Below, one piece after another: positions 1 to 10,715 of a stretch of 64,000 bases of DNA. The notes below the pieces were generated by a model. That model was not told the DNA's origin. It was given only the letters and a program-made list of their open reading frames with translations, and searched no databases. How positions within the stretch are numbered: position 1 is the stretch's first letter; each line of letters opens with the position of its first letter. Made by a program: the position numbers and the translations under genes. The stretch spans positions 4,588,001 through 4,652,000 of the forward strand of contig JAWNGF010000004.1 in assembly GCA_037039685.1 (NCBI GenBank), read 5' to 3'. The stretch comes from Ceratobasidium sp. AG-K. Taxonomy: Eukaryota > Basidiomycota > Agaricomycetes > Cantharellales > Ceratobasidiaceae.

Positions 1-3000
1 CTTGTTCAAGATCTTAGAGGAGTAAACGCCATCACAAAGGATGACAGATTCCCAATGCCCCTAATGGAAGACCTCTTGGATAAGATCAAGGACGCAAAAA
101 TTTTCTCCAAGATCGATTTACGCATGGGTTTCAACAATATCAGAATCAAGGAAGGAGACGAATGGAAGACAGCCTTCAGAACAAAAGAAGGACTGTTCGA
201 ATATGTTGTCATGCCTTTTGGACTAAAAAACGCGCCCGCCATCTTCCAAAGATATATGAATCACATTTTCCATGATCTTATCGACGTATGTGTCATTGTA
301 TACATTGACGACATCCTGGTCTTCTCCAAGAACAGAAGCCAACATACTGTGGATGTCAGAAGGGTACTAAAGATCTTACTGGAGGAAAATCTTTTCGCAA
401 AGCTTCCAAAGTGCGAATTCTTTGTCACCAAGTTAACATATACTGGACTTGGAATCAGCGACACGGGTATCTCTATGGAAGAAGAAAAGGTCAAAGCAAT
501 AAAAGAGTGGAAGGAACCAAAAACAGTCAAGCAAGTCCAAGCGTTCCTAGGATTCGCGAATTTCTACCGAAGATTCGTACCAAATTTCAGCCGATTAGCG
601 AAACCCCTAACAACCTTAACAAGGAAGGAGAACAAGTGGGAATGGGGAAACGATCAACAGGAAGCGTTTGAAGCCTTAAAAACGGAAATCAGCAAGGAAC
701 CCACTCTACGCCATCCGAACCCTGACAAGCCCTTCTTCTTGGAAACAGACGCAAGTGGAGTAGCAATGGGAGCAATCCTGTCCCAAAGGCAAGATGATGG
801 CTACCTACACCCTATTGCTTTCCTTTCAAAGTCTTTCAACGAGGCCCAGCTAAACTACGACGTCCACGATAAGGAACTCATGGCAATCATTGAAGCCTTA
901 ACACATTGGAGACTATACCTAGAAGGAACAAGAGACCCCATCACCATCTACACCGATCATAGGAACCTACAGTTCTGGAAGGAAGCAAGAACTTTCAACC
1001 GTCGACACGCAAGATGGCATCAATTGCTTGCTTCCTATAACTTTGATATCATATACCGCCCTGGAATCCTGTCTTCTAAACCGGACCTATTGTCTAGACG
1101 ATCTGACCATGAAGATACTCCCACGCCTGAACAAGTTATGATATCTGTCGAAAGGTTCAAAGGATTTATGGGACAAGTAGACACGAACATCATAGAGACT
1201 ATCAAAGAAGCTCAGGAAACAGATGAAGGACTAGCACGAATCAAAGAGATCTGTAAATCGAGGGAAACGTTGCCGAAGACCCTACAACACAGCGCGAAAG
1301 ATTATGATTTCAAGGAGGGACTATTATGGTTCAAGGGAAGGATCTACGTACCAGAAGATAAGGAATCCAGACTGGCCATCATGCGAATTCATCACGACTC
1401 AAAAATCGCAGGACATCCAGGACAGGCTAGAACACTGGAACTAATATCAAGGAGATACTTCTGGCCAGGAATGAAGCAAGGCATAAACAGATACGTAGAA
1501 TCATGCAAAACCTGCCAACGGACAAAGGGATCGAAGTCGATAGTCCCAATCAGGCCTCTGGAAATTCCAAAAGGACCATGGGAAGACGTGGCGTTCGACT
1601 TCGTAGTAAAATTACCAAAGTCCAGGGGGTCAGATAGCATCTTAGTAGTGGTGGACCGATTCTCAAGAATGGCGCACTTCATACCCTGCAAAGAATCTCA
1701 CACGGCAAGCGACCTTGCAAATCTTTTCATCACAAATGTTTGGAAACTACACGGTTTTCCAAAAAGCACGATCTCAGACCGAGGGACCACTTTCAATTCC
1801 AAACTTATGAAAGCCATTTATGAACAAATTGGAACTAACCCAGGTTTCAGTACTGCCTACCACCCCCAAACAGATGGAATAACGGAATGAATCAATCAAT
1901 GGATGGAGGGCTGGCTACGATCGTTTGTCAACTACCGGCAGGATGATTGGGCGGACTTGTTACCAATTGCGGAATTCAGCTATAATCTACAGAAGCACCG
2001 CGTAACGGGTAGTTCTCCCTTTGAAATTGTCTACGGGAGGGAACCACTGTGGAACATCTCAACCGAAGAATCAGCGGTTCCAGAAGCAAACAACATCACA
2101 GGAAAATGGCATAAAATCCGGGACGAAGCAATTGCGTCAATGGAAACCCAAAGACTCCCAGAAGAAGTGCCGAAGAACGAGTACCAAGAAGGAGATCTAG
2201 TTTGGCTGCTAGGAAAGAACATCCAAACAAAAAGACCTTCAAAGAAACTGGATAACAAAAAGCACGGACCATTTGTTGTGAAGCGACAGATAGGGTCACA
2301 CGCTTATGAGCTTGATTTGCCGGCAACAATGAGGGTACACCCTGTTTTCCACATCGATCTGCTCAGCCCTTACAAGGGAGACACTGAATTCAGCCGTAAC
2401 CAACCCCGACCACCGCCTATCATAACAGAGGAAGGAGAAGAAGAATACAAAGTAGAGAAGATTTTGGACTGGAAGGAGACAAAAGATGGCCTTTTTTACA
2501 GGGTCAGATGGAAGGGTTATGGAAGTGAAGAAGACACAGAACAAAGGGCGGAAGATTTTGGCCACCTTTCAAGGATCATCAAGGACCTTCTACGCCGACA
2601 CCCCGAAGCTCCCACGCCATCCAACTACGTTCCAGGGAAGATAAAAGGCAGAAGGGGCGAAACCAGTAGCAACATCTGCAAAACCTGCAACTACTCAAAT
2701 CTTTACTCCTCGCTCTACTCACTAAACCTCTTCTGCACTCTAAAATGCCTGCCGTCACCCGTACTACCATTACCAACAACCTCGTCCGCGTCCTCGAAGG
2801 ACCTGCTTTCGCCACGGCAAGGATCCTCGACTCCGGGGCCGCACTCTACGTTTTTAAAAGGTCCCAACAAAGCTCGGGAAGGATGCACTTTAGGGCGTCG
2901 GACGACGTCCTGCACTCGGACCTGGGAGAGTTCCAATGGGTTGGAAAGAAGTGGCCGACACGCATGCAACTCCTACGGAAGGACATATTTGTCTGCCGAG

Positions 3001-3180
3001 GATGCGCGGCTTTCCAGGTCTCCGAGGTCGTCCTTCTCTCCACCCACATGCTCGGGGTGGTTGAATGGGGACAAGAGGGAGCGTACTCGAGCGAATGGGT
3101 ACCTGGGTACGACGGAAGGCAGCCAACGCTTCGGCCTAGATGGAACGACGCTTGGGACGCCAACTACGAGAAGGACCTAA
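1..3180 (+). pseudogene. Gypsy pol polyprotein (RT-RNase H-integrase-chromodomain) with in-frame stop
   Basis: The frame is open from base 1 and starts inside the RT. Visible landmarks are the YIDD catalytic box near 300-312, an RNase H start with ETDASG near 750, an integrase zinc region (HHD...GHPG...CKTC near 1390-1520), and the DDE residues in AFDF, ISDRG and the DGITE segment. A TGA at 1888-1890 follows directly after the catalytic Glu; copy 2 has an Arg codon (AGA) at this place. The frame resumes in phase at 1891 and runs through a chromodomain (about 2430-2600). After about 2640 it continues open to 3180, but copy 2 shows that this tail is not conserved as protein. Without readthrough the product would lose the integrase C-terminus and chromodomain. 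Confidence 0.9.
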
Positions 3181-3509
3181 GCGACTGGAGGATGGAGAGG
3201 GGCCGATACCAGAAAGAGAAGATCGACTGGGAACCCTTCTGGTGGAAGAAGGAGGAGACTGATGTGTCGGCATGGAAGGAGGCGGAGCCCGATGCGCACC
3301 AGTGGGACAAGGATTTTGTGGAGGTTCAGGAAAGGGTTTTGGACTGGGCCAAGGCGGACTGGACAAAGGAGGAGACCTGGGAGGAATGGGAGAAATTCTC
3401 GGACGAACCAGGCAATACCGCCTTCAATCCGATCGACCTGACCTTGGAGGAGGACGAAGGACTGGAGGAGTACATGCTCGCAAAAGGCAAGGATTGTGGG
3501 ATCCAGTAG
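2745..3509 (+). CDS. ORF3 of gypsy copy 1: conserved Trp/Glu/Asp-rich protein of unknown function
   Basis: This is a 254-residue ORF in a different frame from pol. It starts with MPAVTR about 100 bp after the chromodomain and stops about 30 bp before the polypurine tract. The N-terminal half is mixed (AFATARILD, a VCRGC pair of cysteines near residue 84). The C-terminal half is full of Trp with Lys/Glu/Asp, and the end carries PIDLTLEEDE, which resembles a SUMO-interacting motif. Copy 2 encodes almost the same protein (15067-15831), while the overlapping pol frame differs greatly between copies, so this is the frame under selection. I know no named family for it. Expression could be by reinitiation, splicing or a separate transcript; the sequence does not decide. 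Confidence 0.75.
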   Translation: MPAVTRTTITNNLVRVLEGPAFATARILDSGAALYVFKRSQQSSGRMHFRASDDVLHSDLGEFQWVGKKWPTRMQLLRKDIFVCRGCAAFQVSEVVLLSTHMLGVVEWGQEGAYSSEWVPGYDGRQPTLRPRWNDAWDANYEKDLSDWRMERGRYQKEKIDWEPFWWKKEETDVSAWKEAEPDAHQWDKDFVEVQERVLDWAKADWTKEETWEEWEKFSDEPGNTAFNPIDLTLEEDEGLEEYMLAKGKDCGIQ

Positions 3510-3551
3510 AGCCCATCCAGGTCCCCTAAATGGTCTCTTAAGGGGGAGTAA

Positions 3552-4007
3552 TGTAGTGAGCTAGCTCACTCCATCGGACTCGCCCACTGTCTTGCCCGTA
3601 TGTTTCCCTCTTTGTGTTATGTTTCCCGTTCCTGTTCGCCGCGTTGCCACCTTCTTGTGGTTATTCTGTTACATTGTGTAACGCGGCTGTGCTTTGTACG
3701 AGTCATGTCTGTTCATACAGCATGACTCACTTGGACACTCCTGACTGGCTGTTCTGTGTGACTCGTGTGGCTGCGCCTTGTATGACTCGGCCACGTTCTG
3801 AATATATATAGAGGACCAACAAGCCTGGTAACCCCAGCTTGTTTTGTCTCGTCAAAACATCCCTCTGAGTGACACTTAGAACCACCCCTACCCTTAAGAG
3901 CCTACAGACACTTAAGTGTGTTGCGGTTCAAGAGGTCACTTAGGTCTTAGTGCCGTCCACTTTCCATCGCGGCTTGCCCCTTAGCCACCAAGAAGAAGCT
4001 TACGACA
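3552..4007 (+). repeat. 3' LTR of gypsy copy 1
   Basis: The LTR begins TGTAGTGAG directly after the purine tract and ends CTTACGACA (TG...CA ends), 456 bp. A TATATATA box lies at 3803-3810. The motif AGCTTGTTTTGT at 3836-3847, 33 bp downstream, marks the probable RNA start. The U3 part contains one TGACTCA (3723-3729) and several TGACTCG variants. It aligns along its whole length with both LTRs of copy 2 but is clearly diverged from them, so copy 1 and copy 2 come from different insertion events. Confidence 0.9.
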
Positions 4008-5299
4008 CCAATCAGGCGCCAGTATCAGTCAGCAATCAAAGAGTCCTTCTAGATAGAACATCTAGAAGAACAATGCTTCCAAGAGAAACATCCAGAAGAC
4101 AGCAAGGCCATATGGGCCAAGGTGACACATCATCCATACACCACACTAAACGCGGGAGAGGGCGCTACATTGTACATAGGGTGCTTAAGGCGCCAGAGTC
4201 CGAGACACACAGCCAGAGTCCAAGGATGTTGTACATGGGTCACGACACATAGGCAGTGGAAATTGTGCTCCAAAATCAGGGAATGCTAGAGGGCGTCTAG
4301 TCCCTATTGTTCCAGTGTTTCCTTGTTCTGGTGGTGGCATTTGCCCTGCGTTTGATGGTCCTGGGGTTGCGTTTCTAAGTGGTGCCGGTATCCTGATCAC
4401 ACACACAGCTCTTTGGCTAATCACACTTTCTCTGCAGAAGGTGATGACCAGTGCTGGTGGTGGTGGCATGTTGATTGGATTTTTGACTACTTGAATTGTT
4501 GGTGAAGTGGACCTTTCTTCATTTGAACTTCTGGGTTCTTCTTGAGTTCCTGATGTTTTGATAATGTTGCTGATTCCTCCTGGGATGCTGGTGGAAGGGG
4601 GTCTTGATACTTGGCTGGCACTTCTAAGTGGTGCAGTCCAGTCACCAGCCTGTTCTCTTGCTCCTCTTGAGGGGTTTGATTGGATTTCAACTATTGTGCC
4701 AGTTGGAGCCTTGCTCCTTCAGGACACTGCACTTGAGGATTGATTGTCCATGTTGTCATGTGACTTTGTTTTCTCATGGCTCAGCGTACTAAGAGCTTGC
4801 TTTGCAATGTTGCAACCTGCTAATACCTATGGTTGACAACTGCTAATGGCCTTTGAGATGTGAGAACAATATGTGATAAGTCTTCTAAGACTCTATCACT
4901 AAGGTGGACAAACAATAGTCTTGTCAGTACAAGTCACTAGCTCCTCAGTCCAAGTGGCTGTGCTAAAGGCTAAGTAGCCAAGTGCCTCTAATCACACTGC
5001 AGGGAGAGTTGACAAGGCAAAGCAAGCTGGGGATGACCATGCTTGCAAGCCCATATATATACTCAGAGAACAAGTGAGTCATAGTACATACATGAGTCAC
5101 AAGTCTGAGTCAAAGTCCAAGTCATAAAGGGGGCTGCACAGGCCAGCCAATAGAAGACAGCATGAGTCATATGACTCATGGGGACACATCATCCATACAC
5201 CTCACTAAACAAGGGAGAGGGCTCAACAAAGGGAAAGGGTGCTTAAGGCACTGGTACAAGCCATGAGTCTGCAAACAGAGAAAGAGGGAGGGACGGGTC
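4008..5299. repeat. Mosaic of LTR remnants without an intact gene
   Basis: No convincing coding region was seen. Two stretches (about 4120-4190 and 5180-5260) share the block GACACATCATCCATACACC and the phrase GGGTGCTTAAGGC, as if they were parts of one repeat family. The stretch about 5010-5110 resembles the gypsy LTR in reverse orientation: it has GACAAGGCAAAGCAAGCTGG followed by a TATATATA box in the same relative layout as the copy 2 LTR. I read it as a diverged LTR of a related family. The boundaries are uncertain. Confidence 0.6.
5075..5178. promoter_or_regulatory. Cluster of five AP-1/Gcn4-type sites in a diverged LTR
   Basis: Exact TGAGTCA or its complement TGACTCA occurs at 5075-5081, 5093-5099, 5106-5112, 5163-5169 and 5172-5178, upstream (in reverse-strand sense) of a TATATATA box near 5053-5060. 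TGASTCA is the known binding site of fungal Gcn4/CPC1 and AP-1-type bZIP factors. That the sites drive LTR transcription under stress or starvation is inference. Confidence 0.5.
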
Positions 5300-6018
5300 A
5301 TGCCAATTACCTTTGTTGTTAACCTTCTAGCCCGATTCACTGCCAAATACAATCAAACTCATGTTGGTGTCCTAAAGTGCTGTTTCCATTACCTCAACAG
5401 CACGGCATCAAAAGGAATCACTTACCATGCACAAGGACCCTTTGAAGAAGTCACCTACACCAACGCTTCTTTTGCTTCTGAATATGAGTCATTCTCTGTC
5501 TCTGGATGCATTGTTATGCTGGGTGGTGGCCCGATCATGTGGTCTTCCAAGAAACAGAAGACAAGCTCGATTTCGACTATGGAAGCCAAATTCCATGCAC
5601 TTGCCCATGCCACTCAAGAAGTTCTTTGGCTCTGGCACTTCCTAAACGGCCTTGGAATCGACATTTCCCGTCCAACAACGATTTTAATCGATAATCAGGC
5701 CACAATCGATTATGTTAACAGCCCCACTCATCGCTCTTGTGCCGAACACATTTCTACATGCTACAACTTCGTTTGAGACTATTATTGACAAGGTTTCATT
5801 ACCCTTGGCTATATTCCATCGAAAGACAACCTCACCGACGCATTTACAAAGCTGCTTCCGTACCCACAGCACTGGTACCTCGCTAACTCATATATGGGAC
5901 TTAATCATGTATCCTCAAAGACGGCTTTAGGCGATCACTTCCCCTGTGAACAAGAGAATCAAGATCTCCACACCTGCTTCGAGCAAATGTGCATTGAATA
6001 AACGCTCTGGCTCGTTGA
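5300..6018 (+). pseudogene. Ty1/copia RNase H fragment (3' end of pol), decayed
   Basis: The 158-residue frame 5300-5776 reads as the RNase H end of a copia polyprotein: the spacing of the N-terminal ARFTAKYN block, STMEAKFHAL with the catalytic Glu, and LIDNQATI with the next Asp are typical. The first catalytic Asp of the usual YTDA motif is Asn (YTNASFA). After 5776 the homology continues in another frame (IPSKDNLTDAFTKLLP region, about 5815-5870), so there is a frameshift. It ends about 10-30 bp before the copia LTR. All upstream copia domains are missing. Confidence 0.8.
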
Positions 6019-6028
6019 GGGGGAGTAT

Positions 6029-6302
6029 TGAGAATCGAATGGAATCGAATCGAATGTACACGTACTACTTACTGAATATGTACGATTGACTGGCTGTATG
6101 CTGACTGATTATTCTTGTGCTGACTGAGAGTACACGTATTCATGTTACTAATTGTTCTTTCACTCTTGTTCTCTGTTCTACATCCACATGTATATAAAGT
6201 CGATTGCGTATTCGCTATATACATCATCCTTGTATTCCTACTTCCACTGCGTGGCCTAGCTAAGAAGCTCATTGAGTGCAAGACGTTCTCGGTAATATCT
6301 CA
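6029..6302 (+). repeat. Copia-type 3' LTR
   Basis: The sequence GAGGGGGAG (polypurine tract, about 6017-6025) precedes a 274-bp stretch that starts TTGAGAATCG and ends ATATCTCAA, so the ends form the inverted repeat TTGAGA/TCTCAA. The first base after it (about 6303) is where homology to helicase copy B (35893 onward) begins. The element or a rearrangement through it therefore cuts off the 5' end of helicase copy A. No matching 5' LTR is visible. Confidence 0.75.
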
Positions 6303-8962
6303 ATAAAAGGCGGTCAAGGTGGCAAGGGCAGAGGCGGGAAAGGCGGCAGCAAGACCGGCGGTAAAGACAAGGATTGAGAGGTGCCTGAACCTGCCAAACA
6401 GCGTCAAGTCAAAATCGGTATGTTTATGGAATCCGGAGCACAATCCTGCAACTACATCATTATTCTCAGTTACTCTCCCGGAAGATAAAGAGCCGTTCTG
6501 GGATCAAGAAATTCTTTCACCTGGCGATGTCATCAAGATTATCTATCCCTCCGCCTTGCCTTTGGGAGTCAACAGATTGCTCATCGGCCAAGTTGGCGAA
6601 TCCAGCATAGAGGATTGACTCGTTGAAGCAGCGGTTCGTGCGTGGGCCTCCCACATGTACGTAATGGGGCTATCGTAGTCTGACCTGAACGTAGGCTAAC
6701 CCACTTTGAAGCGTGGCCAATCATAACCAGCTGAACTCAAGGATCCGAGAAGCTCCAGTCATAAACCCATCTCATCTAAACGACGAGGTGATTAGGGAGA
6801 TAACTTGACTATGGAATAGCGCCTATATATGTGGAAACAGGAACTCACTTTTTTCTCAAAGTCAATGATCTCCGCATGGAAAGTCATGGGGGAAACAGAG
6901 GCTGGACGTGTTATCGAGCGCCAGGACCTCAAAGCATTGGGAAAGGATATGCTTCAAAGCCTTGTCTATAAATCCAAGCTCCGTGCCAGAAATAATGTAT
7001 GGGCTTTTGTTCTCAATGCTAGATCTGACTTCAAAGCTGAATCTGAAACTTATAGCAAGAAATGACCTTCCTTATGAAAGATGGCACCAAAAAGTCATAC
7101 TTCATGAAACGGCCGTGGGGAGATAAATATAGAAAACATACTCGACTTACTCAGGACAAAGATGCAGAAGATCAGCCAGACCCAGCTTATTGGGCTCCCT
7201 GGGAAGGTGGTGGAGGCGGCAGTAAAAGTGGTGGTAAAGGTTCATGGAATCAAAGAGGGCAGGCGAGGGACGAGGTCCCCGACTGCTTGGACGTGATTGA
7301 TCCGACCAACGCCGAGTCGACCGGTTTTAACCAAGCCCACTAGATCAATATGGACGAGGTACATGAGATCTCATTGTACGGACAGGAGGACGCTGCCTGG
7401 GCCGAACTCAAGCGAGACTTGTTTATCCTCCGGTTACTTGAAGACCAAGGTTCGCTTTGTGGTCCCGAATACAAAGATTGCGAGTTTATTAAGCGCGTCT
7501 GGTTTCCTACACCAGCACAAAAGGCAACAGGCGAGGGTCGGAGGAAGAATAACGAGCCCCAGGAGAATAAGCAACAGCATGACTGGATGGATGACAGCTG
7601 GGGTGACGACACGGACAAAGAAGAAGCTACGCTCAAGAATAATGCCCTCATCCTAAACCTTGTGGATAACGATACAGAGGACGAGGACCTTGGCCATGAT
7701 TTGAAACTCAATCAGATTTTGCCGAGATTGGCAAAAAAGACAAATGAGTCTCAGCTCAGGGTCATTGGCTGCGTGACTGCTCCTCCAAATCCAACCGGCC
7801 GCACATGGGCCACATTGGTACATGGACCTCCAGGAACTGGAAAAACAACCACCATAATAGGGGCGGCCGCTCGCCTGGTCGACGCCGGAGAGCCCATGTG
7901 GATCGTAGCTCAAAGTAACGTTGGGATTCGGAACGTAGCTGTTGGTCTTGCAAAGCATGAGGACATCAATTTTGTCCTACTCGTCGCGAAAGACTTTTAT
8001 ATTTGGAAGTGAGTTTTAACTTCCTGATTACTCTGGACTAAAAACCGAAGAATTATAAAAATAGGCAAGACAAGCTTTATCAACAATTGAAGTCGGTCCT
8101 GATACCAACAGCTCAGCTGAAGCTTGAGAGCCAACGCAAGCGCGTACACTCGAGCAAGTTAATCTCGTGTACCCTTTCATCACTCTCAAGCCAGTTGATC
8201 GAGAAGTTTGAAGTCTTCAACCACGTACCACTTCGAAATCTGATCACTGATGAAGCTTCACAGATTGACATGACGAGCGAGTTCATGGTAAGTTACTGGC
8301 TATCTCTTTGTCTGATTGTTCTGCTTATCATTTTGAAGCACTTGTTTTTCAATCACTGGCACACCTTGAAAAATGTTTGCTGGTTTGGGGATCCGTTGCA
8401 GCGTGAGTCCTTTGCGGGCTTTGTCAATGCAGCTACTAATAGCATATATTCGTAAAGTGCCGCCATACGGTTGCTCTGAGTGTAGGAAAATTGATGATAT
8501 ATTCAAAGTGGCGCATTTGAAGGCCAGTTACAAGCTTTTGAACGTTTCCTGTTAGTCATCTGTGAGTTAAATCGTTCTTAGAACCGTTCGTTGATTCCTG
8601 CGACTCCCTAGTCCGCCTGCCAGTACCAATCGCAAACTACATATCCAAGGCCGTTTACGAAGGAGCACTAGAGGCAGATCCCAACAAGGATGTAAAAAAT
8701 CCTGTTGATGCAGTTTTGTTTGTTGATGTACCCGAGGGGGTAGAAAGGAGGGAAGAAAACGGTACTAGCTACATGGTAAGTTTCAATCGCTACTTGAGGT
8801 TCCTGATGTCGGCAAAACACTCCATCCGAAATACCGTACGATCTGACTCGTTGGTCCACTAATTCAGAACGACGCGGAGGCTGATTTGGTAGTCAAGATT
8901 GTTCAACTATATTACGACAGCGAAGCAGACAGAGGAAACACTGAGAGATTTGCCATCATAAC
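6303..8962 (+). pseudogene. SF1 (Upf1-like) helicase copy A, 5' portion, truncated and broken
   Basis: Homologous to 35893-38551. It lacks the first about 680 bp of the gene (start codon and promoter). Two CGA codons of copy B are TGA here (6375-6377 and 6616-6618). The ATPase core is still readable: Walker A GPPGTGKTTT near 7826-7855, DEASQ (Walker B) near 8250, motif III GDPLQ near 8388-8402, and introns of about 50-90 bp with GT-AG ends, for example after FYIWK at about 8009. The reading stops at 8962 in the peptide FAIIT, where the CACTA element is inserted. The rest follows at 20806. It is very unlikely to make a helicase. Confidence 0.88.
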
Positions 8963-9210
8963 CTCTGGGTGTAGTCAATATACCAAAATTTAGCATGCAA
9001 ATTCACCCTAGGTTGCTCCGAAAAACAGTCAAAGAAGTACCAACCAGGGGTCAAAATCATACCAAAACCGCTATGCCGATAATTAGGATAAAAGTGTCCA
9101 TATTCGGTATCACGACTTTTCAGCCGTTTTAGCGATTTTCGATCCGATTTTGACCTTTTTGTTGCGCTATCGCATTGAATCTAACTGATTTTAGGACCAT
9201 ATCTTGTTAT
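8963..9210. repeat. Left terminal and subterminal region of the CACTA element
   Basis: Terminal CTCTGGGTGTAG is followed by repeated (AT)ACCAAAA and related words in both orientations (near 8981, 9061, 9100). Such subterminal repeats are known transposase-binding regions in CACTA elements; binding here is inferred. Confidence 0.6.
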
Positions 9211-9310
9211 CTTTTAGTGCGAATTGCGCCACACAGCAATGAGCAGTTGAAAAAAAAGTAATAATATAGCTAAAATTTGACGTGGTTTTACAAAAAGGAA
9301 ACATTGGAAC

Positions 9311-10715
9311 CTAGTCGCTACCAGCGCCAGCGCCAGCGCTGCCGTCGCTATCGCTGTCGCTGTCGCTGTCGCCGTCGCCGTCGCCGCCCGACCCGCCGCC
9401 ACCGCCGCCACCGCCGCCGCCGCCACCCGAGCCGCTGGAGGAGCCCGCTTCCGGTTCACTTTCCTCGTCGGTCGTCGTCTGCCCACTCGAGGAACCCGAG
9501 CTGTTGCCCGATGGTTTGCCACGCTTCGCCGGCGGCTTGTGGGGTTTCTTCGCAGGTTCCTTCCCTTTCCCTTTCCCGCTCTCCTGCGCTCCACCTTCTT
9601 CGTCGTCTTCGAGCTCGTCCACCTCGGGTTCATCCTCGGGGTCTTTTGGCGGCGGTCGCATCGTCGGTCTCGGTCGGGGGTTGGAGCTCCCTGCTGCGTT
9701 TGATTGGGCTGGAGTGGTCGTGGCGCGGGAGGAACCCGGTCGATGATGATGGGAATGGGGTTAGTTGAGTAACGCATAGAGGTTGGGGACTTACGCGGTC
9801 CGTCTCGGGGGGTGGACAAGCGATCCTTGCCCTTGTCCTTCGACTTCTTCTTGTTCGTCGCGGGGCGCGGGACGTGGTCGGGATCGTCCGCCAGCTTCGA
9901 TGCGCGCTTCACGTTGAAGTGGTCAGCGACCAGCCACTCCGTACCCCAGTTGTTCTCGAGCTTGCGGAGTTCGGGGGCCTCTTCCTCGATCTTCGACGGT
10001 CAGCATGGAATCGCACCGTAAGCTGAACGTACTCACCGCCGCGTACAGGTCGGATAATCGGTGAGGCTTCTGATTGGACATTGTTTTGTCCATTTGAAGC
10101 ATTTTCCCTCCCGACAAACCGCGTACGATGGCCTGGTAGACTCGATGAGTGGTGCACGAGGAATACATGCGAAACAATACTTACACGGATAGCACGCCAG
10201 CGGCGCTTGTGCTTTGGTTCACTGAGTCCGATAGCCTCGCGAAGCGAGGCAACGGTGATCTTGCTCTTGTGTGTCGGCGCGGGAATGAGGGCGGGGGGCT
10301 CTTCATTGTCGGCAGGCTTCGTTGCGCTGAGCTTCGCCTTGGTTTCCGCGAGCTCGGCCGTCAATTTGAGGAGCTTTTCTAAAGCGATTCGATGTCAGCT
10401 CGTGCGGTCGGAATTGTAAGATGTGGAGGGAAACAAAAAGAACAAAAAAGCGAGGAACATACCTCGCATCTCAACCTCGCGAGTCGACTCGTTTTCGTTC
10501 TCTACCATAAGCGCGTCATCTTGGTCTTGTGCCCGCTCCTTACGGCGTTTCGCGTCGGCCTGCTTCTTCGTTTTGCGGGCCTGGTCGACGATGCCGTGGT
10601 GTTCCTTCGCTTCCTTCAGGCGCGTCGAGTCCTTTTTCTCTCGCGCGGAAGTGCGTTGAGACGAAGGGGCGGAGGCAGGCGGCTTTTTTTTGGTCGCGCC
10701 TTTCGAGCGGCCCAT
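9311..10715 (-). CDS. CACTA accessory protein, coiled-coil with Gly/Ser-Asp-rich tail
   Basis: Five exons join in phase with good GT-AG borders: 10715-10463, 10378-10185, 10132-10037, 9990-9795 and 9708-9311, giving about 378 residues. The start MGRSKGATKKK is strongly basic. Exons 1-2 are rich in Lys/Arg/Glu with heptad-like spacing (EKLLKLTAELAETKAKL), suggesting a coiled coil. The middle contains a WGTEWLVADHF segment and a Lys-rich block, possibly a nuclear signal. The C-terminus is acidic, then a Gly run, then alternating Ser-Asp. No known catalytic motif is seen. Its position opposite the transposase suggests a second transposition protein, comparable in role to the accessory proteins of plant CACTA elements, but that is inference. 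Confidence 0.6.

Larger units (their letters stand above)
1..4007 (+). mobile_element. Ty3/gypsy chromodomain LTR retrotransposon, copy 1 (5' part outside window)
   Basis: Direct reading gives, in order, reverse transcriptase, RNase H, integrase, chromodomain, an extra ORF, a polypurine tract (about 3540-3548) and a 3' LTR (3552-4007). This gene order with integrase after RNase H defines Ty3/gypsy, and the chromodomain places it among chromoviruses. The 5' LTR, gag and protease lie outside the window. A second, internally deleted member of the family sits at 14572-20006 in reverse orientation and supplies the missing 5' architecture. The pol frame carries a nonsense codon, so this copy is probably not autonomous. 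Confidence 0.93.

Noticed and set aside
1888..1890. Programmed stop-codon readthrough in gypsy copy 1
   Set aside because: Copy 2 has an Arg codon there, so a simple nonsense mutation is the better explanation.
2846..3366. Minus-strand ORFs opposite ORF3
   Set aside because: No conservation as protein and no motif; they mirror the two plus-strand frames.
9277..9768. Arg-rich 163-residue plus-strand ORF
   Set aside because: It is the antisense of the Gly/Ser-Asp-rich tail of the CACTA accessory gene.
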